Positions 1 to 6,726 of a stretch of 10,166 nucleotides of DNA are shown here, piece after piece. This DNA comes from Xanthobacteraceae bacterium (lineage in GTDB: Bacteria; Pseudomonadota; Alphaproteobacteria; Rhizobiales; Xanthobacteraceae): assembly GCA_030037185.1 (NCBI GenBank), contig JASHRR010001184.1:1-10166 (forward strand), read 5' to 3'. The notes under the pieces were generated by a model. The model did not search any database. It had not been told where the DNA came from and worked only from the letters and a program-made list of their open reading frames with translations. Both the position numbers and the translations under genes were made by a program. How positions within the stretch are numbered: position 1 is the first letter of the stretch; the number at the start of each line of letters is the position of its first letter.

Positions 1-1
1 C

Positions 2-886
2 AGCTTCTTTCGGCCGTCCCCGCAAGAGGTGGCGTCGCTGCGGAGCAAATATCGTCTCTCGGACCAGCGCTATGTACTGATGGTCGGCGAGCGCGTCAGC
101 GTCGACGACTACAAGAACGGTGAACTGGTGTTCAGCGCGATGAGTCGACTGCCCGACCCCTCGCGATTTACTCTCGTCTGCGTCGGCGGCAGCCCGATCA
201 TTGAGCCGCATTTAGCGGCTCTGGCGCCGACAACGCGGATGATGAGGCTGAGGCTCGACGACGACGAACTGCGGGCGGCTTATGGAGGCGCCCATGCCTT
301 CCTCTATCCATCGCGCTACGAAGGCTTCGGCATGCCGGTGCTGGAGGCGATGGCATGCGGCGCACCGGTCATCACATGCCGCAACTCCTCGATCGCCGAA
401 ATTGCCGGCGAGGCGGCGTTGTTCGTCGGCGAAGACGACCCTGGCGGCATGGCGGAGGCCATCGGGCGCCTGTGCGACCAGAACGTGCGCGAGGAGTTCA
501 TCGCGCGTGGCGCCGCGCAGGCGCTTAAGTTCAGCTTCGCCGACATGGCGGGCCACGTCGCCGATGCGCTGATCGGCGTCCATCGCGGCATATCGAGCGG
601 CGAACTCGCGCGTCCCAACGGCGTTTGGCAGGACCTGCGGGAAACGCTGCAGACCAGTCAAAGCCCGACGATTTTCGGCTTGCTGCTGCGTCGAGAACTG
701 CGTAGACAAACCCTTGCCCTGCTTCGTAAGTTCGGGGCCGATCCCGCGCGCAGCCGGATCGTGGTCATGGCCCGCCAGTTTCAACGCGATCCCGGGCGAT
801 GGATGACGATTGCAGGCACGCTCTTGCGAGATAGGCTTGGACGTCGGCGTTGGGTATCGCAGGACGGGAAGCGGCGGCCTCGCTGA
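2..886 (+). CDS. GT4-type (GT-B fold) glycosyltransferase, C-terminal part, cut by the left edge
   Basis: The frame is open to the first bases of the window, so the N-terminal acceptor-binding domain lies upstream; an internal GTG at 29 is not needed as a start. What is seen is the nucleotide-sugar-binding half of a retaining GT-B enzyme. A YVLMVGER strand opens the domain, followed by a YKN segment. Next come the HAFLYPSRYEGFG stretch and the EX7E pair (Glu codons at 320 and 344), then MACGAPVI and an E-I-A-G-E-A-A-L-F segment. These are the donor-binding signatures of Pfam Glycos_transf_1 proteins such as mannosyl- and rhamnosyltransferases of O-antigen and exopolysaccharide loci. About 100 residues after the last GT helix form a basic, arginine-rich tail (from about base 585) that is not part of the usual fold and may hold the enzyme at the membrane. 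Sugar and acceptor cannot be read from sequence. A putative GT-A-like gene follows after 29 bases, suggesting one operon. Confidence 0.9.
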   Translation, partial: SFFRPSPQEVASLRSKYRLSDQRYVLMVGERVSVDDYKNGELVFSAMSRLPDPSRFTLVCVGGSPIIEPHLAALAPTTRMMRLRLDDDELRAAYGGAHAFLYPSRYEGFGMPVLEAMACGAPVITCRNSSIAEIAGEAALFVGEDDPGGMAEAIGRLCDQNVREEFIARGAAQALKFSFADMAGHVADALIGVHRGISSGELARPNGVWQDLRETLQTSQSPTIFGLLLRRELRRQTLALLRKFGADPARSRIVVMARQFQRDPGRWMTIAGTLLRDRLGRRRWVSQDGKRRPR

Positions 887-915
887 CTGTCCCAAAAACC
901 GGACGTGTCTGGATA

Positions 916-1869
916 ATGCAGCTCTTCACATCCATTCGGCCGCCGTCCGATCCTGAGGCGGTGACCTACCTGCGGGACTGCCTGAACTCATGGCGCACCG
1001 CCGGGTTCGAAGCCGTGGCGGTCAATGGGCCGCTGGAAGCGCAAGCGCTGCGAAAGCTCGACCTGCCGATCGAACTCAGTGTTATGGCTGCTGACGGCAA
1101 GCCGCGAATCGGCGCCTTCCTGTCGGCGATCCGCGAGCGTGCCTGCCGGTTTGCCGGGATCATCAACAGCGACTGTCGAATCGTCGGATATCCGGGGCTC
1201 GCCGCAAACCTGCAGAAACAACTGCAAGGCCGAGCTCTGCTTGCGTGGCGGATTGATGTTGGCGATCTCAAACCTGCCGCCGTGCGATACGGCTTTGATG
1301 CATACTTCTTCGATGGCGCGATCATGCCGGCAGACGATGCCGGTTTTTCTATCGGAGATCCGTGGTGGGACTACTGGTTTCCGTTGGCATGCGAAATGCG
1401 GGGCGCGCAGATCGAGACGCTTGGACTGCCATTATTGACGCACAAGGTCCATCCGTTGAACTGGAAAAGGCGGAGATGGGACGATGGCGCCCATCGCTTT
1501 TGGACGGTGCTCAAGAGCTGGCGCCCGGCAGGCCCCGCGAGGAAATCGCTGTTCACCGAGATACCCGACGCCTGGTGGAAAAGAGAGCGGTTGACCGCCT
1601 ATCAGGTCGGGGTCCTGAGCCTGACCGTACCGTTGTGGTTTCACAGAGAACGGCCGCAGGCGATCGCGCTCATGCCTTCCCACATGGCCGAAATGGAAGC
1701 GATGCTTCGCCTTGGCGGCCAGGCGTTGCTTACGTCCTCGGAGCTGACGATCATCGAAAACCTGCTTCAGCGCGCAATCAGGCCGCTGCGGACGGCGGAG
1801 GCGATGTTTCGTAGAGCACGGCAGGTCGTATTTGCTCCGCTCGCGAACTTCAGGGCATTTCCAGATTAG
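916..1869 (+). CDS. Unknown protein resembling GT-A nucleotide-sugar enzymes, in a polysaccharide locus
   Basis: A 317-residue protein with no signal peptide or clear membrane segment. I chose ATG 916 because the protein then opens with a beta-strand-like MQLFTSIRP typical of GT-A folds. An in-frame TTG at 850 would add 22 unlikely residues and overlap the glycosyltransferase. Visible motifs are a helix ending in SW (the usual LNSW...GF pattern), I-N-S-D at residues 83-86 in the place of a GT-A DXD motif, a very aromatic GDPWWDYWFP at 147-156 where acceptor-binding acidic residues would sit, and HKVHP at 176-180. The C-terminal ~100 residues are helical and basic. I recognise the layout as that of uncharacterised proteins beside glycosyltransferases in alphaproteobacteria and cyanobacteria, but cannot assign a reaction. 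Position 29 bases after the GT4 gene suggests co-transcription and a role in the same glycan. It could instead be a non-catalytic GT-A relative. Confidence 0.8.
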   Translation: MQLFTSIRPPSDPEAVTYLRDCLNSWRTAGFEAVAVNGPLEAQALRKLDLPIELSVMAADGKPRIGAFLSAIRERACRFAGIINSDCRIVGYPGLAANLQKQLQGRALLAWRIDVGDLKPAAVRYGFDAYFFDGAIMPADDAGFSIGDPWWDYWFPLACEMRGAQIETLGLPLLTHKVHPLNWKRRRWDDGAHRFWTVLKSWRPAGPARKSLFTEIPDAWWKRERLTAYQVGVLSLTVPLWFHRERPQAIALMPSHMAEMEAMLRLGGQALLTSSELTIIENLLQRAIRPLRTAEAMFRRARQVVFAPLANFRAFPD

Positions 1870-2229
1870 CTTGACACCCTGGCTGCGTTCTCCGCCAGCG
1901 CGCAGATGCTCAAGTGATAGGCAACCCATCAGCCTCCCACCGCGCAGCCGAGACCCGATGGAGGCTCCGGCCGGGGCCGGTAGCGCAACCACCCACTGGC
2001 CCGCACCATGGCGATCTGCCGCGAATCGCCCCGCCGGCCGGGTTCCTCCCTTGCCTAACCGCCGGTTAACCGTAACGCGCTGAATCAAAACGTGTTCGAA
2101 TTTGTCCTTGCGCTCCAGTCGCACCTAAGCGAAAGCCGTGCTAGGTGGTTCTGTGGGGGCTTGCCAATCTTGGGTTTCCAGGTTTGTCTTTCCAAGGCTC
2201 CGGGGACGCTCTTGGGCTGGGGTGCAACG
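1870..2229. other. Intergenic region without a supported gene
   Basis: This 360-base stretch separates the glycosyltransferase pair from gnnA. Open frames in it are arginine- and proline-rich or lack a ribosome binding site, so I see no gene. It holds two short inverted repeats: CCGGCC/GGCCGG around 1968-1981, and GGCGAT (2010-2015) with ATCGCC (2025-2030) around a 9-base loop. It also holds a perfect CGGTTAACCG palindrome at 2063-2072. The hairpins are not followed by T runs, so they are not clear intrinsic terminators. A TTGACA at 1871-1876 has no -10 hexamer at the right distance. The gnnA promoter is probably within about 2050-2220, but I cannot place it. Confidence 0.6.
2063..2072. promoter_or_regulatory. 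CGGTTAACCG palindrome upstream of gnnA, possible CtrA-type half-sites
   Basis: A perfect 10-base palindrome, preceded by another TAACCG (2056-2061) and followed by GTAACG. TTAACC is the half-site known for the alphaproteobacterial cell-cycle regulator CtrA, and a GAATC (GANTC, CcrM methylation motif) lies 10 bases downstream at 2082-2086. The full TTAA-N7-TTAA consensus is absent, so regulation by CtrA is only a guess. The site lies about 160 bases before the gnnA start. Confidence 0.2.
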
Positions 2230-3258
2230 ATGCTGCAAGCCGCGAAAATCAATGCCGGCCGCGCCATGCGTATGGGCGTCGTGGGCGTCGGAGTGATGGG
2301 CGCAAACCACGCGCGCGTGTTGTCGGAGTTCCCCGGCATCGAGCTCGCAGGTGTTGCCGATCCAGATCGCAAGCGGGCCCACTTCGTGGGCGGCACGCTC
2401 GGTTGTCCGGCGCTCGCCTCGGTCGAGGAGTTGCTTGACCGGCGCGTCGATGCGGTGACGATTGCAGCGCCGACCCATCTTCACCGCGACATTGCGCTCG
2501 CCTGTATCGCGCGCGGTGTACATGTTCTGGTGGAGAAACCCATCGCGTCAACAGTTTGTGAAGGCGAGGACATCATCAAGGCGGCGCGACGCGCCGGCCT
2601 CACCCTGATGATCGGCCATGTGGAGCGCTTCAACCCGGCCGTGCAGGCGATTGCGGAGGCTATCCGCAGCGAGGATATCCTCTCGATTGCCATAACCCGC
2701 GTCGGACCATTCCCGCCGCGCATGTCGAATGTCGGTGTGGTGATTGACCTCGCGGTCCATGATATCGATTTGATCTGCTGGTTCACGCGCTCAAAGATCG
2801 TCGAGGTGCAACCGCAGCTCTCGAACGCCATGGCCGAGCGCGAGGATATCGCGCTGCTGCAATTCCGCACCGCGTCGGGCGTGTTGGCCCACATCAATAC
2901 CAATTGGCTCACGCCGTTCAAGGCCCGCACTGTCCATGTCGCTACCAAGGGCAAATATGTGATCGGCGATCTGCTCACCCGCCAGGTCACCGAGTGCTAC
3001 GGATTCCAGTCCGATGGCAGCTATTCGATGCGACATCTCTCGGTCGGTCACGCCGAGCCGCTTCGCGCCGAGCTCGCGGCCTTCGTCAAAGCGGTTCGCG
3101 AGGGCATTGCGCCGCCGGTGACCGGAGAGGACGGCGTCGCCAGCCTCGCCGTCGCGATCGAGTGCCTCAACGGTGCCGATCCAGCCGAGAAATCGGCGCC
3201 CTACATCAAGGCCGTTCCGGGCCAGCGGCGAGCACGCGCGGCATTCGCCGAGCCATGA
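2230..3258 (+). CDS. gnnA: Gfo/Idh/MocA dehydrogenase, probable UDP-N-acetylglucosamine 3-dehydrogenase GnnA
   Basis: A 342-residue cytoplasmic NAD(P)-dependent oxidoreductase. The Rossmann motif GVGVMG is at residues 19-24, after a beta strand starting near residue 14. The family EKP motif is at 102-104, with Lys103 the expected catalytic residue. A GHVERFNPAV segment lies at 129-138, typical of the UDP-GlcNAc 3-dehydrogenase branch. D-L-A-V-H-D at 173-178 carries the conserved Asp173 and His177. GnnA oxidises C3 of UDP-GlcNAc so that GnnB can aminate it; the product feeds LpxA and gives amide-linked lipid A. The aminotransferase gene next door supports this role. The related WbpB/WlbA enzymes act on UDP-GlcNAc uronic acid; no WbpA- or WbpD-like gene is visible here, but they could lie elsewhere. 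The frame is open back to GTG 2092, but those 46 codons look non-conserved; ATG 2230 follows TGGGGTG, a weak Shine-Dalgarno. ATG 2266 and ATG 2272 are other possible starts. Confidence 0.85.
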   Translation: MLQAAKINAGRAMRMGVVGVGVMGANHARVLSEFPGIELAGVADPDRKRAHFVGGTLGCPALASVEELLDRRVDAVTIAAPTHLHRDIALACIARGVHVLVEKPIASTVCEGEDIIKAARRAGLTLMIGHVERFNPAVQAIAEAIRSEDILSIAITRVGPFPPRMSNVGVVIDLAVHDIDLICWFTRSKIVEVQPQLSNAMAEREDIALLQFRTASGVLAHINTNWLTPFKARTVHVATKGKYVIGDLLTRQVTECYGFQSDGSYSMRHLSVGHAEPLRAELAAFVKAVREGIAPPVTGEDGVASLAVAIECLNGADPAEKSAPYIKAVPGQRRARAAFAEP

Positions 3259-3302
3259 ACCAGTCCGAATGAGAGCGGATTTCGATGAGGTTGAGTCATA
3301 GG

Positions 3303-3318
3303 CGTCGCCGCGTCGCCG
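3303..3318. repeat. Tandem duplication of CGTCGCCG
   Basis: Two exact 8-base copies (3303-3310 and 3311-3318) sit directly before the hairpin element between gnnA and gnnB. They may be part of that element or a slippage product. Confidence 0.5.
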
Positions 3319-3404
3319 CTCCCCGCAGGGGAGAGGCTGGATCGCGTGTGAGCGATCCGGGTGAGGGGGGAGCCCGACAGTGGGCTCAGCGGCCCGCTCA
3401 CCCG
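3319..3404. repeat. Three-hairpin intergenic element between gnnA and gnnB, REP/RIME-like
   Basis: Three stems follow one another without mismatches. The first is CTCCCC (3319-3324) with GGGGAG (3328-3333) around a 3-base loop. The second is GGATCGC (3339-3345) with GCGATCC (3352-3358) around 6 bases. The third is CGGGTGAG (3358-3365) with CTCACCCG (3397-3404), which encloses a smaller AGCCC/GGGCT stem (3371-3375, 3382-3386). The wording of the parts (CTCCCCGC...GGGGAGAGG followed by CGGGTGAGGGG) resembles dispersed intergenic repeats I recall from Bradyrhizobium and other rhizobia; this identification rests on memory. There is no T run, so it is not a simple intrinsic terminator. In the transcript it could slow RNA decay or uncouple gnnB from gnnA. 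Confidence 0.65.
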
Positions 3405-3494
3405 CACGATGCGCCAACCGCGCACATTCTGACCTCTGCCCGCCGAGGAGAATGGCGCGCGCTGTCCTAACCCCATTAAGCTCAGCCCTAACTC

Positions 3495-4649
3495 ATGAAC
3501 CAGCACGCCCGGCTTGACGCCGCCCCGATTCCGTTCATCGACGTCGCCGCCCAGCGCCAACGGCTTGGAGACCGCATCGATGCGGCAGTTGCCCGTGTGC
3601 TGGGCCACTGCCAGTTCATTCTCGGTCCCGAGGTGCGAGAGCTCGAAGCGGCGCTTGCGGCGTTTTGCGGCGCCCGCCATGCGGTGACCTGCGCGAGCGG
3701 CACGGATGCCCTGCTGATGGTCCTCATGGCCAGGGGATTAGGCCCCGGTGACGCGGTGATCTGCCCGAGCTTCACGTTCTGTGCGACTGCCGAGGCGGTG
3801 GCGCGCGTCGGCGCCACGCCGGTGTTCGCCGATATCGACGCCGCGACCTTCAACATCGCGCCCGAAAGCGCCGCGCGCGCGGTTGCGGCTGCGCGTCAGG
3901 CCGGCCTCAATCCGCGCATGATCGTTCCGGTCGATCTGTTCGGGCTGCCCGCGGACTTCGCCGCCATCAATGCGCTCGCCGCTGCCGAAAAGCTGTTCGT
4001 GCTCGACGACGCCGCTCAAGCTTTCGGCGCCATGGTCGGCAATCGCCGGCTGGGCACGCTGGCGGACGCCGCAGCCACCAGCTTCTTCCCCGCCAAGCCG
4101 CTCGGCTGTTATGGCGATGGCGGCGCGGTGTTTACCGACGACGACGACATGCGCGATATCCTCCTGAGCCTGCGTACCCACGGGGAGGGCGCCGACCGCT
4201 ACGACAATGTGCGGATCGGCCTCACCGCGCGTCTCGACACCATCCAGGCCGCGGTGCTGATCGAGAAGCTCAAGATCTTTCCCGACGAGATCGCGGAACG
4301 CAACCGGATCGCGCGGCGTTATTCGCAGCATCTCGCCGATGTGGTGAAGGTACCGACGGTGCCGAACGGCATGACCTCGGTGTGGGCGCAATACACCATC
4401 CGCGTCAAAGCCGGCGGCCGCGCCGCCTTTGCGTCAGCTCTCAAGGCCCAAGGCATCCCGACTGCGATCTACTATCCGAAGCCGCTGCACCGTCAGCAGG
4501 CGTACCGCCATTTCCCGGCCGACCCCTCCGGCCTGCCGGTCTGCGACCTCGTTGTCGAGGAGGTTATCAGCCTGCCGATGCATTCCTATCTTGACGGTGC
4601 CACGCAGGACCGCATTATCGCGGCCGTCCGGCACGCGGTCCGGGGGTAG
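3495..4649 (+). CDS. gnnB: DegT/DnrJ/EryC1 PLP aminotransferase, probable UDP-GlcNAc3N-forming GnnB
   Basis: A 384-residue fold-type I sugar aminotransferase of full family length. The N-terminal IPFIDVAAQ segment leads into the helix before ILGPEV (42-47). CASGTDAL (67-74) binds the cofactor phosphate. PSFTF (91-95) supplies the ring-stacking aromatic. DDAAQAFGA (171-179) holds the Asp that contacts the pyridine nitrogen. FFPAKPLGCYGDGGA (197-211) contains Lys201, the expected Schiff-base lysine. The C-terminal YYPKPLHRQQAY motif is typical of this family. GnnB transfers an amino group from glutamate to the 3-keto sugar made by GnnA, yielding UDP-2-acetamido-3-amino-2,3-dideoxyglucose. Alternatives are WbpE/WlbC-type enzymes for 2,3-diamino-uronic acids of O-antigens. 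ATG 3495 is the first in-frame start and fits the family N-terminus, but no good Shine-Dalgarno precedes it. It follows gnnA after 236 bases occupied largely by the hairpin element. Confidence 0.88.
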   Translation: MNQHARLDAAPIPFIDVAAQRQRLGDRIDAAVARVLGHCQFILGPEVRELEAALAAFCGARHAVTCASGTDALLMVLMARGLGPGDAVICPSFTFCATAEAVARVGATPVFADIDAATFNIAPESAARAVAAARQAGLNPRMIVPVDLFGLPADFAAINALAAAEKLFVLDDAAQAFGAMVGNRRLGTLADAAATSFFPAKPLGCYGDGGAVFTDDDDMRDILLSLRTHGEGADRYDNVRIGLTARLDTIQAAVLIEKLKIFPDEIAERNRIARRYSQHLADVVKVPTVPNGMTSVWAQYTIRVKAGGRAAFASALKAQGIPTAIYYPKPLHRQQAYRHFPADPSGLPVCDLVVEEVISLPMHSYLDGATQDRIIAAVRHAVRG

Positions 4650-4660
4650 GATTGGTGGCA

Positions 4661-4688
4661 GGGTGGGCAAAGCGAGGCGTGCCCACCC
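4661..4688 (+). repeat. REP-like hairpin, copy 1 (before murJ)
   Basis: GGGTGGGCA (4661-4669) pairs perfectly with TGCCCACCC (4680-4688) around the loop AAGCGAGGCG. It begins 11 bases after the gnnB stop. I recognise the core as the intergenic repeat common in Bradyrhizobium and Rhodopseudomonas. It could act as a transcript-stabilising or weak terminating structure, but no T run follows. Confidence 0.75.
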
Positions 4689-4726
4689 CGCACGCGCAAT
4701 GCCGTGACCATGTGGGCTAATTCGGC

Positions 4727-4752
4727 GGCGGGCGCGCTTGGCTTTGCCCGCC
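4727..4752 (-). repeat. REP-like hairpin, copy 2, inverted relative to copy 1
   Basis: GGCGGGC (4727-4733) pairs with GCCCGCC (4746-4752). Read on the minus strand it matches copy 1 closely: GGGCGGGCAAAGCCAAGCG against GGGTGGGCAAAGCGAGGCG. Where copy 1 has a T-A pair in the stem, this copy has C-G, a compensated change. The two copies face each other about 40 bases apart, the arrangement seen in bacterial interspersed mosaic elements. An in-frame TTG at 4738 lies inside this copy and is unlikely to be the murJ start. Confidence 0.75.
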
Positions 4753-4773
4753 CTACGGCTTAGCAAAAATCCC

Positions 4774-6312
4774 ATGCTCAAACGCATCATGACCGTCGGC
4801 GGCCTGACGCTCGTCTCACGTCTCACCGGATTTCTGCGCGATATCATGTTGGCGGCGATCCTCGGCGCGGGCCCGGGCGCGGACGCATTCTTCATCGCCC
4901 TGCGCCTGCCGAATCATTTTCGCGCCATTTTCGCCGAGGGCGCGTTCAATGCCGCCTTTGTTCCGGCCTATGCACGCATTCGTGGCGAGCGCGGTGGCGC
5001 TCCGGCGCGACTGTTTGCCGACCGCGTGTTCACGATGCTGCTTGCCGCCGATGCGTTGCTGCTCGCGGTCGCGCTCCTGTTCACCCCAGAGGTGATTTCG
5101 CTGCTCGCTCCGGGGTTCAATGCGGATCCCGAGCGCTTCGCCCTCGCGGTCGAGCTCACCCGCATTACGTTTCCCTATCTGCTGCTGGTCACTCTGGTGA
5201 CGCTTTATGGCGGCATTCTCAACGCGCTGCAGCGGTTCGCCTCGCCGGCGGCGGCGCCGATCTTTCTCAATTTGTCGATGATGGCGACACTGGCGCTCGC
5301 GGTCTTTTTTCCCACTGCCGGCCACGCGGCGGCCTGGGGCGTGTTTATCGCCGGATGCCTTGAAGCCGCGATGGTGGCGGCCGATCTTCATCACGCCGAA
5401 GGGCTGCCGAGATTCCGCACCCTGCGCCTTGACGACGATGTCCGGCGGTTCTTCAGAGCGCTCGGGCCGGCGGTGCTGGGCTCGGCCGGGACCCAGATTG
5501 CTCTGTTCGCCGACACCATCATCGCGAGCTTCCTTGCCGCCGGCGCAGTATCGGCGCTCTATTACGCCGACAGGATCAACCAGTTGCCCATCGGGGTGAT
5601 CGGTATCGCGGTCGGCACGGTTCTGCTGCCCGAAATGGCGAGCCGGATTGTGGTCGGAGACGAGCGCGGCGCGAGCCGCGCCCAGGATCGTGCCATCGAG
5701 TTCGCGCTATTATTGTCGATCCCCTGCGTCGCCGCGTTCGGCATAGTGCCCGATCTGATCATGCTGGCGCTGTTCTCGCGTGGCGCGTTCACGGCGGGCG
5801 ATGCAGCAGCTGCCGGTGCGACGCTTGCGGCCTATGCGATCGGGCTTTTGCCCTTTGTGCTCTTGCGTGCCGTGTCGGCGACCTTTCTTGCCCGTGGCGA
5901 TACGGCGACGCCCGTCAAGGCGCTGGCGGTTGCGGTCGTCATCAATATCGCACTGAAGATCCTGTTGATGGATCGCTATGCCCAGGTCGGCCTCGCGTTT
6001 GCGACTTCGATCGGCGTGTGGGTGAATTTCGTCTTGCTGGTATGGTTTGCCAAGCGCCGTGGCCTCATCTCGTTCGATGATCGTTTGCAATCTTCGGTCA
6101 TTAAGCTCGCACTTAGCGGCGTGGTACTCGCTGCGACGTTGCTCGCGGCAGCCGGTCCGGTGATGCGGCAGTGCCAAGCGCTCGGCGCAGTCCGGTTCGT
6201 GGCTGCACTCGGCATCCTTTGCGCCCTGGGCGCCGCCGTTTACGGCGGCCTTGTCGCCATTCTTTTCGGTCGCGGCTGGTTTCGTGACTTCACGCGCCGG
6301 CGCAGCGCCTGA
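4774..6312 (+). CDS. murJ: Lipid II flippase MurJ (MviN family, MOP superfamily)
   Basis: A 512-residue polytopic inner-membrane protein with hydrophobic segments along its whole length, as expected for the 14-helix MurJ fold. It exports lipid-linked peptidoglycan precursor to the periplasm. The N-terminus aligns well with E. coli MurJ with an offset of two. Arg16, Arg22, Asp23, Asp37 and Arg50 correspond to E. coli Arg18, Arg24, Asp25, Asp39 and Arg52, and the YYADR motif gives Arg267 for Arg270, so the charged residues of the cavity are all present. Other signatures are DAFFIALRLPN, FAEGAFNAAFVP, GGILNAL and GVIGIAVGTVLLP. ATG 4774 gives the usual start; a TTG at 4738 would add 12 residues encoded by a repeat. 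No strong Shine-Dalgarno is visible before 4774. From memory, alphaproteobacterial murJ usually stands by glnD and trpS; here it follows gnnB and is followed by a gene-poor stretch. A Wzx-type flippase is less likely given the residue matches. Confidence 0.95.
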   Translation: MLKRIMTVGGLTLVSRLTGFLRDIMLAAILGAGPGADAFFIALRLPNHFRAIFAEGAFNAAFVPAYARIRGERGGAPARLFADRVFTMLLAADALLLAVALLFTPEVISLLAPGFNADPERFALAVELTRITFPYLLLVTLVTLYGGILNALQRFASPAAAPIFLNLSMMATLALAVFFPTAGHAAAWGVFIAGCLEAAMVAADLHHAEGLPRFRTLRLDDDVRRFFRALGPAVLGSAGTQIALFADTIIASFLAAGAVSALYYADRINQLPIGVIGIAVGTVLLPEMASRIVVGDERGASRAQDRAIEFALLLSIPCVAAFGIVPDLIMLALFSRGAFTAGDAAAAGATLAAYAIGLLPFVLLRAVSATFLARGDTATPVKALAVAVVINIALKILLMDRYAQVGLAFATSIGVWVNFVLLVWFAKRRGLISFDDRLQSSVIKLALSGVVLAATLLAAAGPVMRQCQALGAVRFVAALGILCALGAAVYGGLVAILFGRGWFRDFTRRRSA

Positions 6313-6628
6313 GCCTCCCGGGCCGTGCTTGCTCGCAGGCAGGGCGGTCGCAGAGAGGCCCTATCGCTGAACTCGCCAAAGCGCAAAGAGCGTGGCCGCG
6401 ACCGTTTCGCTCCTGCAGTCGAGGCGGCTTGGGTTGCGTCCGCTCCTGATGTGTCGGCTCGCCCTCATCTTCGGGGCCGTGCCGCTCGGCGTGGGCCGCC
6501 GGCGCGGCGCGGAACTGGGGCGCTGGGTCGCGGTGTTGGCGGGCAAGATCGGCGTGACGGCGGCGGGGCGTTCTCGCCCGCGTGCTATGTCGTCAGGCGC
6601 GGGCTGGCTGCCATCATGAGTCTGCGGC

Positions 6629-6649
6629 GCGCCGCCACAAAATCGGCGC
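6629..6649. repeat. Small hairpin with CCACAAAAT loop
   Basis: GCGCCG (6629-6634) pairs with CGGCGC (6644-6649) around a 9-base loop. A similar hairpin with a CAAAA loop occurs at 6976-6992, so this may be one of a related pair. Function unknown. Confidence 0.35.
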
Positions 6650-6693
6650 CGCAGCCGGCGGAGATTGCGTCGAAGAGCCGGCAGGGACGAGGA

Positions 6694-6715
6694 TGGGCGC
6701 GCTTCGCTTTGCCCA
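6694..6715 (-). repeat. REP-like hairpin, copy 3
   Basis: TGGGC (6694-6698) and GCCCA (6711-6715) flank GCGCTTCGCTTT. On the minus strand the core TGGGCAAAGCGAAGCGCGCCCA matches copies 1 and 2 near murJ, with weaker pairing at the stem base. It lies about 2 kb from the other two. Confidence 0.6.
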
Positions 6716-6726
6716 CTCAACGTGCT

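Noticed and set aside
1871..1876. TTGACA as a -35 promoter hexamer after the GT-A-like gene
   Set aside because: No -10 hexamer 16-18 bases downstream, and no gene starts nearby.
2092..2229. In-frame GTG at 2092 extending gnnA by 46 codons
   Set aside because: The extra residues have no family counterpart before the Rossmann fold and there is no Shine-Dalgarno before GTG 2092; the stretch is better read as a leader.
3319..3404. CRISPR array
   Set aside because: The repeats are hairpins of different sequence, without regularly spaced identical units, and no cas genes are present.
3452..3517. 21-codon ORF with GAGGAG before its ATG, overlapping the gnnB start
   Set aside because: The GAGGAG lies only one base from the ATG, too close for normal initiation, and the peptide shows no leader-peptide features such as runs of one amino acid.
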